The translations under genes and the position numbers were made by a program. A stretch of DNA of 14,579 nucleotides from UBA6902 sp964393845 (GTDB lineage: Bacteria > Nitrospirota > Thermodesulfovibrionia > UBA6902): positions 1-14,579 of the forward strand of contig CAYMUX010000084.1 in assembly GCA_964393845.1 (NCBI GenBank), read 5' to 3'. Below are positions 1 through 6,224 of the stretch, piece after piece. The first letter of the stretch is position 1; every line of letters starts with the position of its first letter. The notes beneath the pieces are model-generated. The model did no database searches, had not been told where the DNA came from, and saw nothing but the letters and a program-made list of their open reading frames with translations.

Positions 1-1
1 A

Positions 2-1180
2 AGCAGTCTTATTGAAAACCTTGCGAATGACGGACATGAGATCCACATATTCGCCATCAAATGGCAAAGCAGAGCGGCCCATAAAAATATTCACTTCCAT
101 AAAGTCCCGGCCGTCACATTTATGTCATTTCTCAGAGACCTTACCTTTGCTGTGTCTTCCTGGTTTCTTTTAAAAGGACAGAGAAAGAATTTCGACATAA
201 TACAATCTCACGACAAGACCCTTTACCAGGACATCTATCGTGCAGGCGACGGCTGTCATATAGAATGGCTGAAGCAGAGGTGGAAGAGGACAGGCGCGGC
301 AGGAAAAATATCCATTGTCCTGAATCCTTATCACTGGCTGGTCCTGTCAATTGAGCGGTCAATTTTTAATATGCACAGGTTTAAAAAAGTGATAGCAATA
401 TCGGGAATGGTGAAAAAGAACATTACTGACAACTATAAAGTTTCTCCTGCTGATATAGAAGTTATATATAACGGAGTCGATCTGGAAAAGTTCCATCCGG
501 CCGGCAGACAGAAATACAGGATGGCGGTCAGACAGGAATACGGATTAACGGATAGTGACTTTGTTGTCCTCTTTGTCGGTTCTGGGTTTGAGAGGAAGGG
601 AGTGAAATATCTGATAGAGGCTGCGGAGATGATTCAGGAACCGGTTGCGCTTTTGATTGTAGGAAAAGGATCGGAGAAGAAAATTAAAAAAATCTCCCCT
701 AACCCCTCTTTGCCAAAGAGGGGGAACACACCCCTGGCCCCTCTTGATAGAGGGGAATATTTCCCCCTTTGGAAAAGGGGGATGAAGGGGGATTTTCAAT
801 GCAGGCAGAAAATCATCTTCTGTGGGCCTCAGAAGGACATCGCTAAATACTACGCCGCCGCCGACATCTTTGTTTTTCCAACAATGTACGAGCCCTTCGG
901 CAATGTCCATCTTGAAGCGCTGGCAAGCGGGCTTCCGGTGATAACGACAAAAAACAGCGGTGCATCGGAAATAATAAAAAATGGAGTGCATGGCTTTGTT
1001 GTTGAGCAGCCAGAGGATACAGGGGCAATTGCAGAGAAGATTCAAATATTATTTAATGATAGAGACATGCTTCGGTCCATGAGCGAAAATGCGAGAAGTC
1101 TCGCAGAAGAATTTTCTTTCGACAAACATGTTGGCGGAATACTGGAGCTGTATAAGAGTATAATTGAAAAGAAAGGATAG
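2..1180 (+). CDS. GT4-family glycosyltransferase, LPS-core (WaaG-like), 5' end missing
   Basis: Probably transfers a sugar from a nucleotide-sugar donor to LPS core or another surface glycan at the inner face of the cytoplasmic membrane. The frame is open from base 2 and reads as protein (ENLANDGHEIHIFAIKWQ), so the first ATG inside the window (122) is probably internal and the true start lies upstream. The middle has the YRAGDGCH-like segment typical of WaaG relatives. The C-terminal GT-B domain shows GSGFERKGVKYLIEAA, FCGPQKDIAKYYAAADIFVFP and the E-x7-E motif in EPFGNVHLEALASGLP. Oddity: bases 689-796 are an in-frame repeat insertion adding 36 residues (KISPNPSLPKRG to KGDF) between the two halves of the nucleotide-binding domain. 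Downstream it overlaps or abuts a GT2 gene, suggesting one operon. Exact sugar and acceptor are unknown. The family call is confident; the WaaG-like label is inference. Confidence 0.88.
   Translation, partial: SSLIENLANDGHEIHIFAIKWQSRAAHKNIHFHKVPAVTFMSFLRDLTFAVSSWFLLKGQRKNFDIIQSHDKTLYQDIYRAGDGCHIEWLKQRWKRTGAAGKISIVLNPYHWLVLSIERSIFNMHRFKKVIAISGMVKKNITDNYKVSPADIEVIYNGVDLEKFHPAGRQKYRMAVRQEYGLTDSDFVVLFVGSGFERKGVKYLIEAAEMIQEPVALLIVGKGSEKKIKKISPNPSLPKRGNTPLAPLDRGEYFPLWKRGMKGDFQCRQKIIFCGPQKDIAKYYAAADIFVFPTMYEPFGNVHLEALASGLPVITTKNSGASEIIKNGVHGFVVEQPEDTGAIAEKIQILFNDRDMLRSMSENARSLAEEFSFDKHVGGILELYKSIIEKKG
689..796. repeat. Three-unit palindromic repeat inserted in frame in the GT4 gene
   Basis: Unit A (689-726) starts AAAATCTCCCCTAACCCC and ends AAAGAGGGGGAA. 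Unit B (731-757) is a degenerate copy, CCCCTGGCCCC...GAGGGGAA. Unit C (761-796) is an inverted copy ending AAGGGGGATTTT. The outer ends AAAATC(T/C)CCC and GGGGGATTTT are inverted repeats of each other. The length is 108 bp, exactly 36 codons, and it starts on a codon boundary of the host gene. Unit A differs from a unit at 10332-10368 by only about one substitution and one indel, which shows that it is a dispersed repeat rather than native coding sequence. Confidence 0.85.
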
Positions 1181-1184
1181 AGCA

Positions 1185-1925
1185 TTGTTCCCAGTTTCCG
1201 TTGTTATAGTCACTAAAAACGAAGAGATCAACATCGAAGACGCGCTGAAGAGTGTTTCCGATGCAAAAGAGATTATCGTCGTCGATTCATTCAGCGCTGA
1301 CAGGACTGTTGAAATATGCAGGCAATATACCGGCAAAGTCTATCAGCATGAATGGCAGGGCTTTGCACGCCAGAAACAGACAGCTGTTGATTATGCAGTG
1401 GGGCCGTGGGTTTTAATACTCGATGCTGATGAAAGAGTGACTCCTGAGCTTAAAACAGAAATTATCGGGACTATTTCAAATACGAATTGCAATGGTTTTT
1501 ATATGCCGAGGGAAAACTATTTTATCGGACAATGGATCAAACACAGCGGATGGTGGCCTGATAATACGTTGAGGCTTTTTAAAAAAGACAAGGGGCATCT
1601 TGAACCCCGTGAGGTACACGAAAAGGTAGTCGTACAGGGCAGTCTTGGATATTTAAAGAATCCGCTCAAGCATTATACTTACCATAGTGTCTCGGATTTT
1701 GTAGAGCGGATGGAACGTTACTCCACGCTTGCCGCAAAAGAGATAAGAAAGAATTCCGGCAGGGCAGGGTTATTTTCACTCTCAATAAAACCGATTGCTA
1801 CTTTCATGAAGATGTACGTGCTGAGGCTTGGCTTGCTTGACGGTACGAGAGGACTGATGCTCGCCATACTATACAGCTACTATACGTTTCTGAAATATGC
1901 GAAGACCTGGGAAAAGCAGGGGTGA
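1185..1925 (+). CDS. GT2-family glycosyltransferase (WaaE/KdtX-like LPS core)
   Basis: A GT-A fold glycosyltransferase, probably adding a hexose to LPS core heptose or a related glycan. It opens with PVSVVIVTKNEEINIEDAL. The donor-site Asp lies in EIIVVDSFSADRT, and the DXD metal motif is in LILDADERVTPEL (about residues 77-89). HEWQGFARQKQTA and HYTYHSVSDFVERMERYS are typical of the WaaE/KdtX group. I chose TTG at 1185 because AAAGGA (1172-1177) lies 7 nt upstream. An earlier in-frame TTG at 1164 would overlap the preceding gene by 17 bp but has a poor ribosome site. Protein of 246 residues, near the family norm of about 250. Co-transcription with the GT4 gene is inferred from the close packing. 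The exact sugar cannot be read from sequence. Confidence 0.87.
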   Translation: MFPVSVVIVTKNEEINIEDALKSVSDAKEIIVVDSFSADRTVEICRQYTGKVYQHEWQGFARQKQTAVDYAVGPWVLILDADERVTPELKTEIIGTISNTNCNGFYMPRENYFIGQWIKHSGWWPDNTLRLFKKDKGHLEPREVHEKVVVQGSLGYLKNPLKHYTYHSVSDFVERMERYSTLAAKEIRKNSGRAGLFSLSIKPIATFMKMYVLRLGLLDGTRGLMLAILYSYYTFLKYAKTWEKQG

Positions 1926-1943
1926 ATTTGATTGTCTTACCAA

Positions 1944-2019
1944 TGTCATTTCGAACGAAGTGAGAAATCTTTTGTTCTTGCAGGACAAGTATAGATTTCT
2001 CCCTATGGTCGAAATGACA
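1944..2019. repeat. Inverted repeat of the GTCATTTCGA class in a convergent gap
   Basis: Two 27-nt arms, 1944-1970 (TGTCATTTCGAACGAAGTGA...) and 1993-2019 (...TCGAAATGACA), are inverted copies with 4 mismatches around a 22-nt loop. The element fills the gap between the GT2 stop and the agmatinase stop, where it could form a hairpin in transcripts from either side. Similar GTCATTTCGA repeats are common dispersed elements in many bacterial genomes (general knowledge). Confidence 0.8.
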
Positions 2020-2022
2020 AAA

Positions 2023-2883
2023 TCAACGGCAAAACTTAAAACTCAACAATTTATATATAAGCTTCGCAGCCAGGAAATCGGGCGCCACGTTATTTTTTGA
2101 CGGGCAGAGTTCAACTACGTCAAAGCCCACAATGTTCTTCCTTTTTGCAACGTATTCCAGCAAATCAATGACCTCATACCATCCCAGTCCTCCCGGCTCA
2201 GGGGTTCCGGTTGAAGGCATTAGTGAAGGATCAAAGACATCGAGGTCTATCGATATATAAACATTCCGCGAAAGCTTTCCCGATGCCTTCCGGATCCAGT
2301 CCTTTGACTTGTTGATTGCCGAAGCGTAAAAAACCCTACCCTTGTCCACATTGCCGAGTTCCGATGCGTCTGAACTGCGTATCCCGACCGAAACAATATT
2401 GCCGGTTATTTCCCTTGCCCTCGCCATTATACACGCGTGGCTGAATTTGTCGCCTTCATAGGAATCCCTCATGTCCGAGTGGGCGTCAAGATGCAGGATG
2501 CTCATATTATTGAAATACCCGGCATGCGCCTTTATGGACCCCAGCGAAACCATGTGCTCTCCGCCGAGCAGGACAGTAAACTTACCCTCATCCAGTAAAT
2601 TATTGACCTGTATTTGGACCTTATTTATCATATCACGGGAATTGCCGGCGATAATCCCTTCAGTCGTATATATACCTTTCATATAAACTTCCGAAGCGGT
2701 TTCAATATCGTAAAGTTCCATATTCCTCGATGCGTTGATAATTGCGCGCGGACCCTTGTCGGACCCCTTGATCCATGAGCTGGTCTTGTCAAAGGGCACA
2801 GGCAGGATTACAATATTCGCGTTCTTATAATTGGAAAACTTTTTTGGTAAGCCGCCGAAATTATATGGGAGTTTATTTTTCAA
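2023..2883 (-). CDS. speB: Agmatinase (ureohydrolase family)
   Basis: Hydrolyses agmatine to putrescine and urea in the cytoplasm. It is a 286-residue ureohydrolase. The binuclear manganese ligands are visible: H110 in LLGGEH, D133/H135/D137 in LHLDAHSDMRD, and D213/D215 in SIDLDVFDP. The usual ELCP segment follows near residue 259. The start is a TTG placed directly after the TAA stop of the arginine decarboxylase gene (0 nt gap), with no strong ribosome site of its own, so translation is probably coupled. The pairing with arginine decarboxylase strongly favours agmatinase over arginase or formimidoylglutamase. The stop codon lies 4 bp from an inverted repeat in the convergent gap, which may help end the transcript. 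Confidence 0.92.
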   Translation of the reverse strand: MKNKLPYNFGGLPKKFSNYKNANIVILPVPFDKTSSWIKGSDKGPRAIINASRNMELYDIETASEVYMKGIYTTEGIIAGNSRDMINKVQIQVNNLLDEGKFTVLLGGEHMVSLGSIKAHAGYFNNMSILHLDAHSDMRDSYEGDKFSHACIMARAREITGNIVSVGIRSSDASELGNVDKGRVFYASAINKSKDWIRKASGKLSRNVYISIDLDVFDPSLMPSTGTPEPGGLGWYEVIDLLEYVAKRKNIVGFDVVELCPSKNNVAPDFLAAKLIYKLLSFKFCR

Positions 2884-3432
2884 TTACAGCAGCATCACCG
2901 CAGCGGCGATAACGGTTGTCCATTCTCCGTGCTTGTTGCCTTCAGCAGACTGGCAAATATGAGAAGATTTAAATATATATTGACTGGCCTTGTATACCTG
3001 TTTTCTCGAATCCCACGCCTGATCGGAATCAAACTCGATACCCAGTGTAGTGGCGAGCATCGTGGCAGCAAGGTCTTCGGCATAATCCCCTGTCTTTTTG
3101 GCTGTCTCGCCGTAGGAATGGTGCTCGGAGATGTAGCCGTAATGCTCCCTGTCTTTAGGGACCGCGAGTCCTACTGCTGATGAGATAAGCCTGTTCGGTT
3201 CATTGGTATCGCTTCTTGCCATAACACAGAAAGTGATCTGCCCCGGCTTGATGAATTTCAGCCCCCTGTTTCGGGGAATGATCTTGCATTGGGGCGGGAA
3301 AATACTTGATACATAAACAAGATTACATTTTTCTATACCCGCTTTTCTCAAAGCAAGCTCAAAAGATGCAAGTTTGTCCTTGTGTATTCCAACTCCTTTG
3401 GTAAAGAAAATCTGTGTTGGGATCATATCCAT
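2884..3432 (-). CDS. pdaD: Pyruvoyl-dependent arginine decarboxylase
   Basis: Decarboxylates arginine to agmatine, the first step of putrescine synthesis here. The family is made as a proenzyme that self-cleaves at a Ser-Ser bond to form the pyruvoyl group. The matching site is LVYVSSIFPP, Ser42-Ser43 with the start used here. Other family blocks are IPTQIFFTKGVGIHKDKLASFELALRKAGI, the SAVGLAVP block, and GYISEHHSYGE. Start choice: ATG at 3432 has GAGGT (3440-3444) 7 nt upstream. A longer frame from TTG 3459 and an ATG at 3438 are less well placed. 182 residues, normal for the family. It heads a two-gene unit with agmatinase. This enzyme type is best known from archaea and occurs in scattered bacteria, in place of PLP-dependent SpeA. 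Confidence 0.92.
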   Translation of the reverse strand: MDMIPTQIFFTKGVGIHKDKLASFELALRKAGIEKCNLVYVSSIFPPQCKIIPRNRGLKFIKPGQITFCVMARSDTNEPNRLISSAVGLAVPKDREHYGYISEHHSYGETAKKTGDYAEDLAATMLATTLGIEFDSDQAWDSRKQVYKASQYIFKSSHICQSAEGNKHGEWTTVIAAAVMLL

Positions 3433-3479
3433 AGTCATTACCTCATATGTGAATTTCAACGGCTTAAAATATACCTCAA

Positions 3480-3519
3480 AATGTACATTTTTTACAAGTG
3501 TTTGTCAAATTCATGTCAA
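3480..3519 (-). promoter_or_regulatory. Candidate sigma70 promoter for pdaD-speB with two tandem TTGACA boxes
   Basis: On the minus strand a perfect TTGACA (3508-3503) is followed after 17 nt by TACATT (3485-3480). A second TTGACA (3519-3514) lies 11 bp upstream, inside an 11-bp tandem repeat (3503-3513 and 3514-3524, TGTCAAATTCA/TGTCAAATTTA on the plus strand). Either two overlapping promoters or a direct-repeat operator over the -35 box is possible. Confidence 0.5.
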
Positions 3520-3533
3520 ATTTACTGACTGTG

Positions 3534-3562
3534 TTGAATTTATCCGCTGTAAAATTCATAAT
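3534..3562 (+). promoter_or_regulatory. Candidate promoter for hisH, possibly leaderless
   Basis: TTGAAT (3534-3539), a 17-nt spacer, then CATAAT (3557-3562). The -10 box ends 9 nt before the hisH ATG (3572), so transcription would start within a few bases of the start codon. No Shine-Dalgarno sequence precedes that ATG. Confidence 0.35.
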
Positions 3563-3571
3563 ACATACCTA

Positions 3572-4297
3572 ATGATAGCAATTATTGATTATGGAATGGG
3601 GAATCTCAGGAGCGTTGAGAAGGGCTTCCTGAAAGTCGGCGTTGACGTCACGGTAACAAACAGTCCTGCCGTTGTCAAAAAGGCTGACGCAATTGTGCTT
3701 CCTGGCGTAGGCGCCTTTAAAGACTGCATGCAGGAGTTGACGAAGCTTGAATTAATTGATGCTGTTGCGCAAGCCATAAAAAAGGGCAAACCTTACCTCG
3801 GCATATGTCTTGGCCTTCAGGTGCTGTTCAGCGAATCAGAGGAATTCGGCAGATGCAGGGGCCTCGATATTTTCAGGGGCAAGGTAGTCAAATTCGAGTC
3901 CGGAGTCAAGAGTCAAGAGTTAGGTGAAAAAGATTTAAATTCTCAAAGTCCAAACTCTGAACTCTTAACTCTTAACTCTAAACTCTTTCCTCTAAAGGTC
4001 CCTCACATGGGCTGGAATCAATTAAATATAAAATTGAATAATCCGCTCTTCAATGGTATACCGGATAAAAGTTATTTTTACTTTGTGCACTCTTTTTATG
4101 TCGCCCCGGAAGATGCTTCGATTATCTCGACTACTACGGAATATGGGATAGAATTTACATCATCGGTTTGGAAAGACAATGTCTTTGCAGTCCAGTTCCA
4201 CCCTGAAAAGAGTCAGGCACTGGGGCTGCAGCTTCTCAGAAATTTCGGGAAGATTGTAGGTAGTAGGGGCACGGCGCGCCGTGCCCCTACGGCATAG
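3572..4297 (+). CDS. hisH: Imidazole glycerol phosphate synthase glutaminase subunit HisH
   Basis: Class I glutamine amidotransferase that supplies ammonia to HisF in histidine synthesis. It starts MIAIIDYGMGNLRSVEKGF. The oxyanion strand is VLPGVGAF, the nucleophile is Cys79 in YLGICLGLQVLF, and His210 and Glu212 in AVQFHPEKS complete the triad. KVPHMGWNQL is the usual HisH block. At 241 residues it is about 30-40 longer than usual. Two repeats explain this: residues about 109-141 come from an inverted-repeat insertion (3896-3994), and the last about 10 residues (SRGTARRAPTA) come from a 28-bp palindrome (4263-4290). The catalytic triad is intact, so it is probably functional. The frame stays open upstream of 3572, but that part overlaps pdaD and is not HisH-like. 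No other his gene is adjacent. Confidence 0.93.
   Translation: MIAIIDYGMGNLRSVEKGFLKVGVDVTVTNSPAVVKKADAIVLPGVGAFKDCMQELTKLELIDAVAQAIKKGKPYLGICLGLQVLFSESEEFGRCRGLDIFRGKVVKFESGVKSQELGEKDLNSQSPNSELLTLNSKLFPLKVPHMGWNQLNIKLNNPLFNGIPDKSYFYFVHSFYVAPEDASIISTTTEYGIEFTSSVWKDNVFAVQFHPEKSQALGLQLLRNFGKIVGSRGTARRAPTA
3896..3985. repeat. Imperfect inverted repeat inserted in frame in hisH
   Basis: The left arm 3896-3922 (GAGTCCGGAGTCAAGAGTCA...) and right arm 3959-3985 (GAACTCTTAACTCTTAACTC...) are inverted copies matching at 21 of 27 positions. Each is built from short GAGT(C/T)AA-type repeats. The insertion extends to about 3994 and is read through in frame by hisH, encoding a low-complexity Ser/Leu/Asn-rich stretch (SQSPNSELLTLNSKL) absent from ordinary HisH between the VVKF and LKVPHMGW blocks. 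Confidence 0.75.
4263..4290. repeat. 28-bp perfect palindrome, GTAGGGGC class, at the hisH 3' end
   Basis: The half-sequence GTAGGGGCACGGCG is followed directly by its reverse complement, giving a gapless 28-bp palindrome. It is translated as the HisH tail, and the hisH stop (4295-4297) lies just past it. It sits between convergent hisH and folK, where the hairpin could impede transcription, although no T tract follows. Related copies lie at 10404-10431 and 10888-10915. Confidence 0.9.
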
Positions 4298-4326
4298 ACC
4301 GATTCTTTATATTAACCGAATTATCG

Positions 4327-4785
4327 TTACGCGCTTATTTCCGACAATAGACTCCTAATGCTTTTCTTAAAGACTGGATGTATTATGTCCGCTGCTATTT
4401 CTGCCAGAGGCTTCAAAATAAAGTATCTGTCACTGGTCCCCGGATGTGGTATTTTTAGTTCAGGAGTTTTAATAACCAGATCATCATACAGTAATATATC
4501 GAGATCTATAATCCTCGGTCCCCAGCGAAGGCCCGGAGTGCGCCCTAACTCAATTTCTATCTTTTTAAGAAGCGTCAACAGGTCTTCCGGTGGAAGGTCG
4601 GTCTGTATCTTGATCGCCATATTAATAAAATTCGGCTGATCTTTGACTCCCCACGGTTCGGTCTCGATTCTGGATGAAAGCTTTAATACCTTTATCCCGT
4701 TATCAATAAGATGCTTAATTGCGGCCGTGCAATTGTCTTCCCTATTGCCGAGGTTGGAGCCGATTCCAATGTATGCTGTTGGCAT
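4327..4785 (-). CDS. folK: 2-amino-4-hydroxy-6-hydroxymethyldihydropteridine pyrophosphokinase (HPPK)
   Basis: Transfers pyrophosphate from ATP to 6-hydroxymethyl-7,8-dihydropterin in folate synthesis. 152 residues, standard for a single-domain HPPK. Visible family blocks are AYIGIGSNLGNRE at the N-terminus, ETEPWGVKDQPNFINMA, and the signature RWGPRIIDLDILLYDD with the two metal-binding Asp residues, followed by IPHPGTSDRYFILKPLAEI. The start at ATG 4785 gives the expected family N-terminus (MPTAYIGIGSN); no clear Shine-Dalgarno precedes it. It converges with hisH across a 29-bp gap. It stands apart from other folate genes in this window. Confidence 0.95.
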   Translation of the reverse strand: MPTAYIGIGSNLGNREDNCTAAIKHLIDNGIKVLKLSSRIETEPWGVKDQPNFINMAIKIQTDLPPEDLLTLLKKIEIELGRTPGLRWGPRIIDLDILLYDDLVIKTPELKIPHPGTSDRYFILKPLAEIAADIIHPVFKKSIRSLLSEISA

Positions 4786-4852
4786 AATTTATAATTCTAT
4801 CATTAAATTATTTCACTTCGTATTGCATTTCAAAAACCACTTTGAAGTTGAC

Positions 4853-4914
4853 ATAAACAATAACTGGTGTTACATTTATTCTACCAGAGAAAAGGGGACT
4901 AGTTTATTGTTTAT
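4853..4914. repeat. Inverted repeat upstream of the sensor kinase
   Basis: ATAAACAATAA (4853-4863) and TTATTGTTTAT (4904-4914) are perfect 11-bp inverted copies. With one indel they extend inward by CTGGT and ACTAG. The loop is about 40 nt. It could be an operator dyad, an RNA hairpin or a small mobile-element remnant; nothing here decides between them. Confidence 0.5.
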
Positions 4915-4948
4915 ATTTAAATCCGTTAACCAGTTTTTTTCTTAATGA

Positions 4949-5051
4949 TATAGTAACGGCATTAAATTAAAATACATCTTAAGCATTTAATTAGCTGTAA
5001 TATAAAGGAAATATCATATTTTAACTTAAGTTATTTATTGCCGTTACTATA
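4949..5051. repeat. 103-bp MITE-like element with 13-bp perfect terminal inverted repeats
   Basis: TATAGTAACGGCA (4949-4961) and TGCCGTTACTATA (5039-5051) are perfect inverted copies. The interior is about 77 bp and very AT-rich, with two CTTAAG sites. The outer TATA is self-complementary, so it may be a TA or TATA target duplication flanking GTAACGGCA ends rather than part of the repeat. The element lies only 36 bp before the kinase start, so it could carry or alter its promoter. Confidence 0.55.
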
Positions 5052-5087
5052 GTTGTTACCTGTCTCGTATCCGGATAGGGAGATAAA

Positions 5088-6194
5088 ATGCAGGACCAAG
5101 TAAACAGCATCAATAAAGGCAATAAAGCGGGAAAGCCGATATTTGATTCTCTGCATGACTGGGAAGGAATTTTTCATACTATCACGGATTTGATCACTAT
5201 CCATGATAAGGATTTTAATATAATACATGCCAATGACTCGGCAAAAAAAATTCTCGGCCTGCCTGACTTAAAGGTCAATAAGGAAACAAAATGCTTTAAT
5301 TATTATCACGGGACCTTATGCCCGCCAAAGGGTTGTCCGAGCTGTGACTGTGTTAAATCAGGCATCCCGTCGGTTTTTGAACTTTTTGAACCTCACCTGA
5401 ATATGAATGTGGAAATAAGGGCCCTGCCCCGGTTTGACAGTGAAAACCGGATCATCGGAGTTATTCATATCGCCAGAGATATTACCGAGCGGAAAAGGCA
5501 TGAAGAGCTGCTGAAAAAATCTCGTGAAAAATTACGCAATCTTGCCGCACACCTGAACGCAGTAAGAGAAGGTGAACGAAGACATCTGGCGCGTGAAATC
5601 CACGATGAACTGGCACAGGCATTAACCGCCTTAAAAATGGACCTGTTCTGGTTGAATAAAAAAATGCCTGAAGAAATGAAACCGCTTCATGACAAGGCGA
5701 AAGTAATGTCGGATCTTATTGATATGACAATTTACGCGGTGCAAAGGATATCCTCTGAATTGAGGCCGGGATTGCTGGACGATTTGGGACTTCAGGCTGC
5801 CATGGAATGGCAGGCAAATGAATTTCAGAACCGGACGGGAATAACTTGTGAAGTCTCCTTCAGTTCCGATACCATTAATCTGGACCAGGAACGTTCTACA
5901 ACTATTTTCCGGATTTTTCAGGAGACTTTGACAAATGTAGTTCGTTATGCAGAAGCAACCCGTGTCAAAGCAGGCCTCCAGGAAACACCTGCATCATTAA
6001 TATTGGAAGTCACGGATAACGGCATAGGGATTACGGAAGAACAGATATCCGATTCTAAATCTTTCGGTCTTATCGGCATGCAGGAGCGTGTTCATCTTTT
6101 GGAAGGTAATATCAGGATAAGCGGAGTTCGAGGTAAAGGGACGACGGTAACAGTAAGTATTCCGCTGAGCAATTCAAAGGGAATAAGCAATTAA
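5088..6194 (+). CDS. PAS-domain sensor histidine kinase, NarL-partner (HisKA_3) type
   Basis: Probably cytoplasmic: no membrane segment or signal peptide is visible. Residues about 22-135 form a PAS domain (GIFHTITDLITIHDKDFNIIHANDSA to GVIHIARDITERKR). It is Cys-rich, with C69, C78, C83, C86 and C88 in a C-x8-C-x4-C-x2-C-x-C array, which might hold a metal, heme or redox centre (inference). A linker helix leads to the HisKA_3 block ERRHLAREIHDELAQALTAL with phospho-acceptor H172. The ATPase domain shows QETLTNVVRYAEA (N box), DNGIG (310-314), SFGLIGMQER and GKGTTV. ATG at 5088 has AGGGAG just upstream. The response regulator follows after 30 nt. The stimulus is unknown. Confidence 0.9.
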   Translation: MQDQVNSINKGNKAGKPIFDSLHDWEGIFHTITDLITIHDKDFNIIHANDSAKKILGLPDLKVNKETKCFNYYHGTLCPPKGCPSCDCVKSGIPSVFELFEPHLNMNVEIRALPRFDSENRIIGVIHIARDITERKRHEELLKKSREKLRNLAAHLNAVREGERRHLAREIHDELAQALTALKMDLFWLNKKMPEEMKPLHDKAKVMSDLIDMTIYAVQRISSELRPGLLDDLGLQAAMEWQANEFQNRTGITCEVSFSSDTINLDQERSTTIFRIFQETLTNVVRYAEATRVKAGLQETPASLILEVTDNGIGITEEQISDSKSFGLIGMQERVHLLEGNIRISGVRGKGTTVTVSIPLSNSKGISN

Positions 6195-6224
6195 CCCGTA
6201 TAATTCTGACATTGATAAATATTT

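Larger units (their letters stand above)
4786..5087. other. 302-bp AT-rich divergent intergenic region with two inverted repeats
   Basis: This gap separates folK (-) from the sensor kinase (+) and must hold promoters for both. I see no convincing coding frame. It contains an inverted repeat at 4853-4914 and a longer element at 4949-5051, both annotated separately. AGGGAG lies about 5 nt before the kinase ATG. I could not pick a convincing -35/-10 pair for the kinase. Confidence 0.7.

Noticed and set aside
545..1045. 166-codon open frame on the minus strand across the GT4 gene
   Set aside because: It is antisense to well-conserved GT4 motifs and is kept open partly by the repeat, which lacks stops in several frames.
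1897..2100. Short plus-strand frame after the GT2 gene
   Set aside because: It is made of the GTCATTTCGA inverted repeat and antisense to speB; no ribosome site or recognisable product.
3374..3571. Open frame extending hisH upstream by 66 codons
   Set aside because: It overlaps the pdaD start on the other strand, is not HisH-like, and the family N-terminus MIAIIDYGMGN begins exactly at 3572.
4945..5055. IS66-like origin for the 4949-5051 element because its inner ends also start GTAA
   Set aside because: The flanking 8-mers (ATGATATA and TATAGTTG) do not form a direct repeat, unlike those of the 10254-10399 element.
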